From: Trinickia symbiotica
GTDB taxonomy: Bacteria > Pseudomonadota > Gammaproteobacteria > Burkholderiales > Burkholderiaceae
Direction of reading: 5' to 3'
DNA length: 64,000 nt
NCBI RefSeq assembly: GCF_002934455.1
Contig: NZ_PTIR01000002.1
Span: forward strand, 459,620-523,619
The stretch's first letter is position 1; each line of letters opens with the position of its first letter. Both the position numbers and the translations under genes were made by a program. Below are positions 25,574 through 35,267 of the stretch, one piece after another. The notes beneath the pieces were generated by a model. It saw only the letters and a program-made list of their open reading frames with translations, was not told where the DNA came from and ran no database searches.

Positions 25574-26791
25574 ATGGACTCGCTGATCGAGGCCGCGGCG
25601 CGCGCGCTCGCGGCCGGGGATGCGCTCGGTGCGCTGAATCGCGTCGCGCTGCGCTCAGACGCGCCCGCGCTCGCGCTTCGAGGCGTTGCCATGGCTCAGC
25701 TCGGAGATCTGGCGCGAGCAAAAGCGCTGATGCGCAGCGCGGCGCGCGCCTTCGGTCCTAAAGAAGCGTTGGCCCGCGCAAGGTGTGTCGTCGCCGAGGC
25801 CGAGATCGCGCTCGCCTCGCGCGAGCTCAACTGGCCGGCGAAGATGCTGCACGCGGCACGCGCGACGCTCGAAGCGCATGGCGATCGGCTGAACGCGGCC
25901 CACGCGCGGTACCTCGAAGTCCGGCGCCTCTTGCTGATCGGCCGCCTCGAGGATGCCGAGCGCTTGCTCGTCGGACTCGACCCCGCACCGTTCCCGCCCG
26001 CGTTGAAGGCAGCGCACGAGCTGATCGTCGCGGGCATGGCGATGCGGCGGCTCGAGGCAAAGGCCGCGCGCGCCGCGCTCACCCGCGCCCGACAGGCCGC
26101 GGCCCATTCGGGCATTCCTGCGCTGAAAGCGGAAGTCGAGAGCGCGGCTCTCCTGCTGTCGACGCCGGCGGCGCGGCTGATCGCGCACGGGCAGGCGCAT
26201 CCGCTACTTCTCGAAGAAGTCGAAGCGCTGATGATGTCGGGCGCGCTCGTCGTTGACGCTTGCCGGCATATCGTCGCCTGCAACGCAGCCCCCGCGATCC
26301 ATCTTGCACGGCGACCGGTGTTGTTCGCGATCGCCCGCGCCCTCGCCGAGGCGTGGCCCGAAGACGTGCCCCGAAACGCATTGATCGCCGATGCATTCCG
26401 GACGCAGCTCCCCGATGAATCGCATCGTGCGCGGCTGCGGGTGGAGATGGCACGGCTGCGCGCCACAATTCGGCCGCTAGCAGAGGTGATCGCGACAAAA
26501 AGGGGATTTGCACTGGTCCCGCAGCATGCTCGCGAGATCGTCGTGTTGGCACGGCCCGTCGACGAGAAGCACGCGGCCGTGCTCGCTTTGTTGGCGGACG
26601 GCGAATCGTGGTCGAGTTCCGCCGTGGCGCTCGCGCTCGGCGCCAGTCAGCGGACGGTGCAGCGGGCACTCGATTCGCTCGCGGAGAGCGGCAAGGTGCA
26701 ATCGGTCGGCCGCGGGCGGGCCCGCCGTTGGATGACACAGCCCATGCCGGCTTTGGCGACCACGTTGTTGCTCCCCGCTCGGCTAGTCTAG
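25574..26791 (+). CDS. Helix-rich (TPR-like) protein with C-terminal winged helix
   Basis: 405 residues. The first ~230 residues are alanine-rich helical hairpins resembling TPR repeats (MAQLGDLARAKALMRSAARAFG, then LLIGRLEDAERLLVGLDP). The C-terminus has a winged-helix motif (HAAVLALLADGESWSSSAVALALGASQRTVQRALDSLAESGKV) ending in a basic wing. It is likely a transcription regulator. The divergent DUF899/DUF2182 genes and the following propeller gene, 28 bases downstream, are the candidate targets. Confidence 0.75.
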   Translation: MDSLIEAAARALAAGDALGALNRVALRSDAPALALRGVAMAQLGDLARAKALMRSAARAFGPKEALARARCVVAEAEIALASRELNWPAKMLHAARATLEAHGDRLNAAHARYLEVRRLLLIGRLEDAERLLVGLDPAPFPPALKAAHELIVAGMAMRRLEAKAARAALTRARQAAAHSGIPALKAEVESAALLLSTPAARLIAHGQAHPLLLEEVEALMMSGALVVDACRHIVACNAAPAIHLARRPVLFAIARALAEAWPEDVPRNALIADAFRTQLPDESHRARLRVEMARLRATIRPLAEVIATKRGFALVPQHAREIVVLARPVDEKHAAVLALLADGESWSSSAVALALGASQRTVQRALDSLAESGKVQSVGRGRARRWMTQPMPALATTLLLPARLV

Positions 26792-26819
26792 TGAATGGAA
26801 AATACGTCAGGAGACATGC

Positions 26820-27506
26820 ATGAAACGATCGGCAGCCGAAATCATCCGCGAGTACGGCCCGTTTCCCGGCGCCGACGGTGTGCACGGCGTCAGCTACGAC
26901 GGCCACCATGTCTGGTTCGCGACCGGCGACAAGCTGCAGGCGTTGGACCCGTCGAGCGGGGAAACGCTACGCTCGATCGACGTCGCGTCGCGTGCGGGAA
27001 CGGCGTTCGACGGGGAGCATCTCTTTCAAATCGCCGACGACCGCATCCAGAAGATCGATCGCAAGACGGGGCGTGTGATCGCCACGATTCCCGCGCCGGG
27101 CGGAGGCGGCAACTCGGGGCTCGCATGGGCGGAAGGAACGCTTTGGGTCGGGCGCTATCGCGAGCGCAAGATTCACCAGGTCGACCCCGAAACAGGCGCC
27201 GTTCTTCGCACCATCGAGTCCAACCGCTTCGTCACGGGCGTGACATGGGTCGACGGCGAGCTCTGGCACGGAACTTGGGAAGACGACGCAAGTGAGTTGC
27301 GACGAATCGACCCGCAAACGGGCGAAGTGTTCGAATCCATCGAAATGCCGGAAGGCGTCAATGTCTCGGGGCTCGAGTCCGATGGCGGCGAGCAATTCTT
27401 CTGCGGGGGCGGTGGCAGCGGCAAGTTGCGGGCGGTGCGCCGACCGAAGCGTGACGACACGGCCGGTAGCGGCGAGGACCAACCTGGCGACGCCATGCGC
27501 ACCTGA
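26820..27506 (+). CDS. Vgb/YncE-like beta-propeller protein
   Basis: 228 residues with repeated propeller blades: DKLQALDPSSGETLRSIDV, DRIQKIDRKTGRVIATIPAP, RKIHQVDPETGAVLRTIES and LRRIDPQTGEVFESIEMP. AGGAGA lies just upstream of the ATG. There is no signal peptide, so it is probably cytoplasmic. It resembles streptogramin lyase-like and glutamine-cyclotransferase-like propellers, but no catalytic residues can be named. It is co-directional with the preceding regulator. Confidence 0.7.
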   Translation: MKRSAAEIIREYGPFPGADGVHGVSYDGHHVWFATGDKLQALDPSSGETLRSIDVASRAGTAFDGEHLFQIADDRIQKIDRKTGRVIATIPAPGGGGNSGLAWAEGTLWVGRYRERKIHQVDPETGAVLRTIESNRFVTGVTWVDGELWHGTWEDDASELRRIDPQTGEVFESIEMPEGVNVSGLESDGGEQFFCGGGGSGKLRAVRRPKRDDTAGSGEDQPGDAMRT

Positions 27507-27599
27507 CCGAATCGAATGGAGTGAAGCCGCTAAAATACTCGGACGTTTTCTACCGATCGTCCCGTCGTCTTCCCGAGCAGCCCCATCGTCCCACACCCC

Positions 27600-29054
27600 A
27601 TGCGCGACATCACGACCGAGACCGCGATCGAGCCAGACAAAGCGCACGAGCGCAAATTGACGATCACGCTATGGCTCGTCGCCACGGGGTTCTTCATGCA
27701 GACGCTCGATACCACGATCGTCAACACGGCCCTGCCCGCAATGGCGCGCAGTCTCGGCGAGTTGCCGTTGCGTATGCAATCGGTCGTCGTCGCCTACTCG
27801 CTGACGATGGCGCTGATGATCCCCGTCTCGGGCTTTCTCGCCGATCGCCTTGGCATGCGGCGCGTGTTCTTCGCCGCGATCCTCGTTTTCACCGTGGGGT
27901 CGCTCTTTTGCGCGAGCTCGCGCGCGCTTTGGCAGTTGGTCGCGTCGCGCGTGTTGCAAGGCGTCGGCGGCGCAATGCTGCTGCCTGTCGGGCGCCTCGC
28001 GATTCTGCGCACGTTTCCGCGCGAGCGATACCTGGCGGCGCTCAGCTTCGTTGCCATCCCGGGTCTCGTCGGCCCGCTGATCGGCCCGACGCTCGGCGGC
28101 TGGCTGACCGACGTCGCTTCGTGGCATTGGGTCTTTCTGATCAATGTGCCGGTCGGCGTCGTCGGCTGCGCGGCCACGGCGCTCTTCATGCTCGGCGAGC
28201 CATTGCCTTCGGCCGGCGGCTTCGACATCAAAGGCTATGCGATGCTCGCGCTGGCGATGCTTGCGCTCACGGTCGCGCTCGATGGTCTCGCGGAGCTCGG
28301 GCTCCAGCATGCCATCGTCCTGGTGCTGCTTATCTTTGCGTTCGCTTGCCTGACGGGGTACGCATTGCACGCCGCGCGCAGCGAGGAGCCGCTGTTCTCG
28401 CTCGACCTGTTTCAGATCCCGACTTTTCGGGTCGGCCTCCTCGGAAACCTCTTCGCGCGCATCGGCAGCGGGGCGATGCCGTACCTGCTGCCGCTTCTGC
28501 TCCAGGTGAGCCTCGGCTATTCGCCGTTTCACGCGGGCCTGATGATGTTGCCGGCCGCCGCTGCCGGCATGGCGTCGAAGCGCATCGTCGTCGAACTCAT
28601 TACCCGGTATGGATACCGCTCCGTGCTGCTCGTCAACACGGTGATCGTCGGCCTGACGATGGCGAGCTTCGCGCTCGTCGCGCCAAACCAGCCCATTTGG
28701 GTGCATATCGTGCAGTTTGCGATCTTCGGCGGTTTCAATTCGATGCAGTTCACCGCCATGAACACGCTCACGCTGAAGGACCTCGGCACCGGCGGGGCCA
28801 GCAGCGGCAACAGCTTATTTTCGCTGGCGCAGATGCTCTCGATGAGCCTCGGCGTCACCGTGGCCGGCGCGCTGCTCGGCACCTTTACGTCGTTGTTCGG
28901 CCATCAATCGTCCAATCAAACGCTCGTGGCGTTTCATGCGACGTACGCATGCGTCGGCGTCATCACCGCGTCTTCGGCCTGGATCTTCGCGCAGCTCGCA
29001 CCCGATACGCGCGGGGTCAGCGGCCACGGCGAAGCGCATATCGGAGAGGATTGA
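27600..29054 (+). CDS. DHA2-family MFS drug exporter (MdtD/EmrB-like)
   Basis: 484 residues with 13-14 hydrophobic segments. Motif C-like DTTIVNTALPAMARSLG in helix 1, motif A as GFLADRLGMRRVF and the GPLIGPTLGGWLTD motif in helix 5 identify the DHA2 14-helix proton-driven export family. The sequence is closest in style to MdtD. No MFP partner gene is nearby, so it probably works alone in the inner membrane. Its stop is 92 bases from the following HAD gene. Confidence 0.9.
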   Translation: MRDITTETAIEPDKAHERKLTITLWLVATGFFMQTLDTTIVNTALPAMARSLGELPLRMQSVVVAYSLTMALMIPVSGFLADRLGMRRVFFAAILVFTVGSLFCASSRALWQLVASRVLQGVGGAMLLPVGRLAILRTFPRERYLAALSFVAIPGLVGPLIGPTLGGWLTDVASWHWVFLINVPVGVVGCAATALFMLGEPLPSAGGFDIKGYAMLALAMLALTVALDGLAELGLQHAIVLVLLIFAFACLTGYALHAARSEEPLFSLDLFQIPTFRVGLLGNLFARIGSGAMPYLLPLLLQVSLGYSPFHAGLMMLPAAAAGMASKRIVVELITRYGYRSVLLVNTVIVGLTMASFALVAPNQPIWVHIVQFAIFGGFNSMQFTAMNTLTLKDLGTGGASSGNSLFSLAQMLSMSLGVTVAGALLGTFTSLFGHQSSNQTLVAFHATYACVGVITASSAWIFAQLAPDTRGVSGHGEAHIGED

Positions 29055-29146
29055 GCCGCGCGGTACGCACGTTGCTGCACAGTCCCGACATCACGAATCG
29101 ACGCCTGAAGGCGTTGAGCGAACCTGAGCAAGAGGATCACCCACCT

Positions 29147-29821
29147 ATGCGCATCGAGACATCGTTTCTTTTCGACCTCGACGGTACGCTCGTCGACAGC
29201 GTCTATCAGCATGTGCTCGCCTGGAAGGAGGCGCTCGACTCGGAGGGCATCGATCTTTCCGTCTGGCGCATTCACCGCAAGATCGGCATGAGCGGAGGTC
29301 TCTTCGTCAACCAGCTCCTGCGCGAAACGCACGATCAATTCAACGAGGATCGAGTCGAGCGTCTGCGCGTCGCCCACACTGCGGCCTATCAACGCCTCCG
29401 TAGCGACGTGAAGCCGCTGCCGGGCGCGATCTCGCTGCTCGACGCGCTGACGCGGGCAAACATTCGATGGGCGATCGCGACGAGCGGGCGGATGGAAACG
29501 GCGAAGTTCAACCTCGAAGCGCTCGGCGTCGACCCGCAAACCGCCGTCGTCGTCACGCGCGATCAAGTCAAGCACGCGAAGCCCGACCCCGATCTCTTTC
29601 TCGCGGCTGCCGATCGGTTAGGTGTGCCGATCGAGCATACGGTCGTGGTCGGTGACAGCGTCTGGGACATGCTGGCGGCGCGTCGATGCCGGGCGCTCGG
29701 CGTGGGACTGCTCTCGGGAGGCTATGGAACCGACGAGCTCGAGAAGGCGGGGGCCCTGCGCGTCTATGAAGACCCCGCCGACCTCCTCTCTCATCTCGAC
29801 GAAGTCGCGGCTAGGCCATAG
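29147..29821 (+). CDS. HAD-family hydrolase (phosphoglycolate-phosphatase-like)
   Basis: 224 residues from the ATG at 29147, preceded by AGAGGA; the longer open frame to 27521 is read-through. The HAD motifs are all present: FLFDLDGTLVDS (motif I), AIATSGR (II), KHAKPDPDLFL (III) and VVVGDSVWDMLAAR (IV), with a small helical cap between I and II. Substrates are probably small phosphomonoesters. It converges on the Hsp70 operon. Confidence 0.9.
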   Translation: MRIETSFLFDLDGTLVDSVYQHVLAWKEALDSEGIDLSVWRIHRKIGMSGGLFVNQLLRETHDQFNEDRVERLRVAHTAAYQRLRSDVKPLPGAISLLDALTRANIRWAIATSGRMETAKFNLEALGVDPQTAVVVTRDQVKHAKPDPDLFLAAADRLGVPIEHTVVVGDSVWDMLAARRCRALGVGLLSGGYGTDELEKAGALRVYEDPADLLSHLDEVAARP

Positions 29822-29857
29822 CGGATTGCGCTCCGCTTTCGCGAGCGAAGCACGACG

Positions 29858-32647
29858 TCAGCCGCCGATCAGTTTCAAGCCGGCGGGCAGCGTCTCGCCG
29901 AAAACGCGCACCGAGTCGGCGTCGTCGAGTTCGACGACCTCGCTGACCATCCGCACCCATCGCGGCGGCGCATTCGCCGCCTGCAACCGGCGTGCGACGG
30001 TCTCTCGGACTTCGAGCGGCAGGTCTCGGGCCCGGTCGCCCGTCACGCGAGCGATCTGAAGCGCGGCAAAGACGGCCGATTCGACCTTCTTCCAATCGAG
30101 CGCCAAAATCGCGTCCAGCCATCGCGTCGCGACTGCCGGCGGCACGACGCCATGCGCACTGCCATAGAACGGTCGACGCGTGCCGATCCGTCCGATCGCC
30201 CACCACTGCTGCTGATTCTCCGAGGGCTTTCGAAGTCGGTCGAGCAGCCGCTCCGCCATGTCGATCTTGCGCTCGACCGGTATTCGCTCGAGCGATGCGG
30301 AAACGAGGACCATGTCGGCATGGCCGACCTTCGCGGGATCGAACGGCAGCTTGCGTCGCTTCATGTTGGCCGGATCGAGATAAGCCATCGCATCGAGCAA
30401 CTGCAGTTGCGCCTCTTCGCCGAGGCCGCCCGCCGCGCGGCGCCAAAGCGTCCACCATTCGGACCAGACGCGGCCGTCGTTGACGTATTGAATGCCGTCG
30501 TCGAAGAGCGACCAGAGTTGATCGACGCGCCAATCGTCGAGCGGATAACCGAAACCGGGGCGAATGCAGTACCCGGCCAGATTGAGCCATATCCGCTCAT
30601 GGTCCGCGGAGCGCCGCCGCCGGCGCGCGCGCTCCCAAAGCGCACCGAACATCTCGCGAAGCAACGCGCTGTCCCAACTTTCGCGCGGCCCGAGCAGTTC
30701 CTCGAGCCGCGAGCGCAACCGCTTCGTTTCCTTTGGATCGACGCCGGCCGCGCGCGCGCCGAACGCTCGATCGATAGGCGCGATCGCCGCTTCCAGCGAC
30801 GAATGCGCCGCCGTTTCAGACGCGGACGCGGCCTCCGCACCGAGTTCGCCCTGCCGTAATTGAAACTCGAGGAGCCATCGTTGCCCGGGGTCGTCGGCGC
30901 CGACGCAATGCATCTCGAGGGTGCCCACCTCGGTGAGCGAGGTCGCGAGCTTGACCGGCGTTTCGCGCGCCCCGCCCGTCCCCTTCGGCTGCACGACGGT
31001 CGCGATCGGCGGCAAGCGCACGAAGTCCCCCGTCGAGAGATCGACGAGCTCGCCATGCCGATAGGCCGTATCGGCCGCGGTCGAAACCAGATGGAAACGC
31101 ACGGGGTGCCCGAGCCGCAGCGCAAAGAGCCGATCCTCGAGACGCACCTCGTGCCCCTCCTCGGTCCCCCTTGGCAAAAGACAGACACCGCGCTTCACGT
31201 CGCCGTCCTCGTCGAGCACGAGCATGTAGCTGCGCGGCGACCCACCGCCGATCCTTGGCGCAAATCCTTTGCGTGCGAGGCTATAGGCAACGGCGCCGCG
31301 CGCGACGGCCACATCGGGATGATCGTTGCGCAGGACGTGCAACGGCCGTTGGCGCCATGCGCCGATGGTGTCGGCGAGACGGTCCGCCAGCAGCCGGCTC
31401 CGAAAGACGCCGCCATTGAGCAACAACGTATCCGGCATGGCCGCGGCCGCGCCCGCGTGCTCCGGCACATTCAACGCTTCGCGCGAAGGTCCGTCGAAGC
31501 GACTCAAGAACGCAGCGATGTGTCGCGTGATGGCCGGGTCAGCGGCATAAGGCAACCCGAACTCGACGATCGCGCCTCGCGCGCGACGAGGCGTTTCGCC
31601 TGGCTCGACGACGGGGAAAAATCCGTCGACGACGACGCGCTCCGCTTCCTCTCGGTCAAGCTCGGCCGTTCGTGCTCCGCCGACGAGTCTCGCTCCGGCG
31701 GAAAGCAGCGTGATGGCGACCGAGTCGCGCGCGTCGTCCGACAGGAGCTGCTCCTTTGCCGCTCGACACCGCTCGACGAGCTGCGAGAGGCTCGCCGCCG
31801 ACAAGCGCGTATCGCCCGAGGCAATGCGCGTTTCGACGAGGCGCGCGAGCGCGAGATCCATGTTGTCGCCGCCGAGCATCAGATGGTTGCCCACGCCGAT
31901 GCGCGTCAATTGCGGCTCGCCGTTGTCGAACTGCACTTTAATGAGCGTGAGATCGGTCGTGCCGCCGCCGACATCGCAAATGAGCACCAGTCGCGTCCCG
32001 GCAAGCTCCTCTTTCAGCGTCGCGCGATGACGGAACAGCCAGTCGTAGAACGCGGCCTGAGGCTCTTCGAGCAGGCGCAGATCAGGCAGCTTCGCGATCC
32101 GCGCCGCTTCGAGCGTAAGCGCGCGTGCGCCGTCGTCAAACGACGCGGGCACCGTGAGCACGACATCCTGCTGCTCGAGCGGAGCGTGCGCAAAGCGGTG
32201 ATTCCAGGCGCGGCGCAGATGAGCCAGGTAGCTGGCGCTCGCCGTGACGGGCGATACCTTGCCAACTTCGTCGCCGGCGCCCCAAGGCAGAATCGGCGCG
32301 AGACGATCGACTGAAGCATGCGAGAGCCAGCTTTTCGCGCTCGCGACGATGCGGCCCGGCACCTGCGCGCCGAGCGCCCGGGCGAGCTGGCCGATGACGG
32401 CCGGCGGCTCGGCGCCGATCCCGTCGTCTTGCCCGGCGCGCGTCCATGGCAATTGCAGGTCGCCCTCATGGAGCTCGCCGGGGGCCGGGTGATATCGCAC
32501 CGACGGCAGGAGCGGCCGCGCGCCGACTTCACCGAGACTTACGAGCTGGTCGACGTCGAAGACACGAATGTTTTCCGATCCCGCCTCGACATAGGCGAGG
32601 ACCGTGTTGCTCGTGCCGAGGTCGATGCCGACCGTGTATTGCTTCAT
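29858..32647 (-). CDS. Hsp70-family protein with long C-terminal extension
   Basis: 929 residues from the ATG at 32647; the open frame reaching 33655 is artefactual. The actin-like ATPase carries phosphate motif 1 (GIDLGTSNTVLAYV, residues 7-20), VPASFDDGAR at 166-175, phosphate motif 2 (CDVGGGTTDL, 224-233) and the adenosine-side LLLNGGVFRSRLL. Beyond about residue 600 a helical, Trp-rich extension (probably DUF3731) replaces the normal lid, with WSEWWTLWRRAAGG and QQQWWAIGRIGTRRPFYGS. It follows a second Hsp70 gene by five bases. No J-protein or exchange factor lies nearby, so it may be a specialised chaperone. Confidence 0.9.
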   Translation of the reverse strand: MKQYTVGIDLGTSNTVLAYVEAGSENIRVFDVDQLVSLGEVGARPLLPSVRYHPAPGELHEGDLQLPWTRAGQDDGIGAEPPAVIGQLARALGAQVPGRIVASAKSWLSHASVDRLAPILPWGAGDEVGKVSPVTASASYLAHLRRAWNHRFAHAPLEQQDVVLTVPASFDDGARALTLEAARIAKLPDLRLLEEPQAAFYDWLFRHRATLKEELAGTRLVLICDVGGGTTDLTLIKVQFDNGEPQLTRIGVGNHLMLGGDNMDLALARLVETRIASGDTRLSAASLSQLVERCRAAKEQLLSDDARDSVAITLLSAGARLVGGARTAELDREEAERVVVDGFFPVVEPGETPRRARGAIVEFGLPYAADPAITRHIAAFLSRFDGPSREALNVPEHAGAAAAMPDTLLLNGGVFRSRLLADRLADTIGAWRQRPLHVLRNDHPDVAVARGAVAYSLARKGFAPRIGGGSPRSYMLVLDEDGDVKRGVCLLPRGTEEGHEVRLEDRLFALRLGHPVRFHLVSTAADTAYRHGELVDLSTGDFVRLPPIATVVQPKGTGGARETPVKLATSLTEVGTLEMHCVGADDPGQRWLLEFQLRQGELGAEAASASETAAHSSLEAAIAPIDRAFGARAAGVDPKETKRLRSRLEELLGPRESWDSALLREMFGALWERARRRRRSADHERIWLNLAGYCIRPGFGYPLDDWRVDQLWSLFDDGIQYVNDGRVWSEWWTLWRRAAGGLGEEAQLQLLDAMAYLDPANMKRRKLPFDPAKVGHADMVLVSASLERIPVERKIDMAERLLDRLRKPSENQQQWWAIGRIGTRRPFYGSAHGVVPPAVATRWLDAILALDWKKVESAVFAALQIARVTGDRARDLPLEVRETVARRLQAANAPPRWVRMVSEVVELDDADSVRVFGETLPAGLKLIGG

Positions 32648-32652
32648 CGAAT

Positions 32653-34500
32653 TCAGCCGACGGCCCCTCCGCGCACATCGAACTCGACCTTCCACCGCTC
32701 GTCGGTCCCGCGCGGGATCGCTTCGAGCTCGAGCGTCCCCGATTCGGTGACGCGCGCATGAAGCTTGACCGGGATGACTTCGCCGGCCGTGCGCCCTTGC
32801 GCCGGCAGTGTCGCCTCGATCGCGTCGAGCTCCTGCAACTCGTCCGCCGACCACGCTTCGAGCATGGAGCCGACCTGATCCTGGCGGCGCACCGACGAGC
32901 CGAAAAACCGGAAATGAACAGGCTCCCCGACGACGAGACCGAACTCTTGCGCCGGCAAGTCCGCGTCCGTGCCTTCCTCCATGCCGAACGGCGCAACGCA
33001 AAGCGCTTGGATCGGCGGCTCGATGCCAGGAACGGCCGGCATCGCCGATTCGACGCCGACATAGTACGAACGCGCGGTGCCGCCGCGGATCCGCACGCCT
33101 TTGCCGCGCTTCACATAGCCGTAATAAGCCGCGCCGCGCGCGACGGCAAGGTCGAAATCCGCACCTGAGAGAAGACGCGCAGGCGCGGAGCCTTCGGCGG
33201 CGAGCCAACCGTTCAGCGCCTGCATGATCCGCTCGACCAACAGCGGCGACTTGAAGACGCCGCCATTGAAGAGAACGGCGGTCGGATGCAGAAAGCTCAC
33301 CCCTTCTATGCGCGCCTCGTTCGAGCCGTCGAGTTCGGCGAGCGCGCCGACCTGCCGGCCAAGAAAGGCGGCGAGATGCCTCGTGATGCCCGCGTCCTGC
33401 GCATAAGGCAGGCCGAGCCGTGTCAAGCCCGCCCTCGGCCGATTGATCGGTCTCGCCGAAACGTCGACTTGCGGAAAAAAGCCTTCGAGAATCGTTTGCG
33501 TCAGTTCGTCGCGCGTGAGCTCGGTCCGGATCGAGCCGCCGATCAGCTTCGAGCCGCGGCTCGGCACCACGAGCGGCGCGACGTCCGTATCGGTCGACGT
33601 CAGCAGCGTCTCCTTCGCCGAGCGGCAGGCGTAGGTGAGTGCGCGCAATTGCCACGCGTCGGCCTGCGTGCCTTGCGCGGCCAGCTTGCGTGCTACGACG
33701 TGCGCGAGCGCAAGGTCCATGTTGTCGCCGCCGAGCAGAATATGGTCGCCGACCGCGACGCGATGCAGCTCGAGATTGCCCTCGCGCTCGACGACGGCGA
33801 TCAGCGACAAATCCGTTGTGCCGCCGCCGACATCGACGACGAGGATGATGTCGCCTACTCGCACCTCTTTACGCCACGCCCCCGCGCTTTTTTGGATCCA
33901 GCTATAGAGCGCCGCTTGCGGTTCTTCCAGCAGCGTCGCTCGGCTATAACCGGCGGCCTCGGCGGCCTCCGCCGTCAACTCCCTCGCGGCCGGGTCGAAC
34001 GATGCCGGAATCGTCACGGTGATGGCCTGCTCGGCGAATGGCGCGTCGGGGTGCGCATAGTCCCAAGCCTCGCGCAGATGCGTGAGATAGCGGACGGAAC
34101 TCTCGAGCGGCGACGTGCGCGCGACCTCGGGCGGCGCGTCGCTCGGCAAAATGGCGGCGCGGCGGTCCACGCCGGGATGGCACAACCAGCTCTTCGCGCT
34201 GGAAACGAGCCGAATCGGCGTGCCGGCTCCCCGGCTGCGTGCCATTTCGCCGACGATGAAATCCCGCGCCGAAGTCCACGGCAGTGCGAGATCGCCCGGC
34301 GTCAATTCGCTTTCATGCGGGAGATAGAGGAAGGACGGCAGCAAATCGAGGGCTTCGAGCGCCCCCGGGCCGACCAGTTGCATGACGGGCATGACGTCCT
34401 GGCTCGTCTTCTCGCCGTCGCTCGCGGAGAGATCGACGTAGGAAAGCGCGCAATGCGTCGTGCCGAGATCGATGCCGATCGAATAGCGCGGCTCGCTCAT
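32653..34500 (-). CDS. Hsp70-family protein (HscC/DnaK-like)
   Basis: 615 residues. The ATPase domain shows GIDLGTTHCALSYVD (9-23), SSAKSWLCHPGVDRR (100-114), IPASFDPAARELTAEAA (164-180), LLEEPQAALYSW (190-201), VDVGGGTTDLSLI (222-234) and VLFNGGVFKSPLLVERI. The region after about residue 480 is a short beta-rich domain, with no DnaK-like helical lid or EEVD-type tail. Its start overlaps the stop of the DUF2760 gene (four bases) and the second Hsp70 follows directly, so the three are one operon. Confidence 0.9.
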   Translation of the reverse strand: MSEPRYSIGIDLGTTHCALSYVDLSASDGEKTSQDVMPVMQLVGPGALEALDLLPSFLYLPHESELTPGDLALPWTSARDFIVGEMARSRGAGTPIRLVSSAKSWLCHPGVDRRAAILPSDAPPEVARTSPLESSVRYLTHLREAWDYAHPDAPFAEQAITVTIPASFDPAARELTAEAAEAAGYSRATLLEEPQAALYSWIQKSAGAWRKEVRVGDIILVVDVGGGTTDLSLIAVVEREGNLELHRVAVGDHILLGGDNMDLALAHVVARKLAAQGTQADAWQLRALTYACRSAKETLLTSTDTDVAPLVVPSRGSKLIGGSIRTELTRDELTQTILEGFFPQVDVSARPINRPRAGLTRLGLPYAQDAGITRHLAAFLGRQVGALAELDGSNEARIEGVSFLHPTAVLFNGGVFKSPLLVERIMQALNGWLAAEGSAPARLLSGADFDLAVARGAAYYGYVKRGKGVRIRGGTARSYYVGVESAMPAVPGIEPPIQALCVAPFGMEEGTDADLPAQEFGLVVGEPVHFRFFGSSVRRQDQVGSMLEAWSADELQELDAIEATLPAQGRTAGEVIPVKLHARVTESGTLELEAIPRGTDERWKVEFDVRGGAVG

Positions 34501-35051
34501 AGCTCGATCTCCGCGGGCGCGATCACGGTCGCGTCGTGACTACCCGTCAGCTTCGGCAGCCGGACGTCCTCGACCCGCCACCCACGATGGCTGATGCTGC
34601 CGCTGAACGGCGGCTTGCCGACAACGTTGCCCGTGAGCCGGATTGCCTTGGCATCGAAGTTCTCGGCCAACGTCACGCGACTGCCCTCGGCCTCTTCGCG
34701 CACTGGGCGAATCGTGAAATGCTCGCGCAGCGCCTTGCGGCAGCCTTCATGCACGAGCCTCGCCGCTGCGCCAATGTCCGCATCCCCGTAGCTGCCGATG
34801 TCCTCCTCGACGAAATCGATCAAGCGCGCCTCGCGCTGGAGAAGTCCCAATAGCTGAAGCGCCGCGTCCGGGCCCGTATCCTTGATCACGGGCGCGGCAG
34901 CGGTCGGGGCTTGGGGCGCCGCGGCGACGGGCGCGGCGCCTTCCCGCAGGCGGAGCACGCCGGCCGCGAACTCACGATCGGCGAGGATGGTAAAAAACGT
35001 GCCGATCGCGAGAGACAATCGACTGAAAAACGAAACGTTCGTTTCGGGCAT
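34497..35051 (-). CDS. DUF2760 protein
   Basis: 184 residues from the ATG at 35051, which follows AAAGGAGCC. The N-terminal amphipathic helix (SFFSRLSLAIGTFFTILADREFAAGVLRL) is followed by a Pro/Ala-rich linker. The C-terminal domain contains LQLLGLLQREARLIDFVEEDIGSYGDADIGAAARLVHEGCRKAL, the DUF2760 hallmark. It heads the paired-Hsp70 operon. It may act as a substrate-specificity or membrane-linking partner of the two chaperones, but that is inference. Confidence 0.85.
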   Translation of the reverse strand: MPETNVSFFSRLSLAIGTFFTILADREFAAGVLRLREGAAPVAAAPQAPTAAAPVIKDTGPDAALQLLGLLQREARLIDFVEEDIGSYGDADIGAAARLVHEGCRKALREHFTIRPVREEAEGSRVTLAENFDAKAIRLTGNVVGKPPFSGSISHRGWRVEDVRLPKLTGSHDATVIAPAEIEL

Positions 35052-35267
35052 GAGCAGTGGCTCCTTTGAGCTCGCTTGAACGACGAATTGACTTTCCCCT
35101 CCTCGGCATCGATGGCCGGCAAAGGGAACAAAAAGGGTCGGATGGCCGATACGTGATCGGCGCTCAGCCAACCTGCGCAGACGACATTTTGCTTCAGGTG
35201 AGCCTTCGGAGCCCAGTTGCGCTCATTCGCGAGGCATACTCGATACAGTGATGACGATGGATTGGCG

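Noticed and set aside
27521..29146. N-terminal extension of the HAD hydrolase
   Set aside because: It lies out of frame over the DHA2 transporter; the HAD protein starts at 29147 with a good ribosome-binding site.
32648..33655. 1265-residue form of the second Hsp70
   Set aside because: The upstream part is out-of-frame translation of the first Hsp70 gene; the GIDLGTSNT start at 32647 is the real one.
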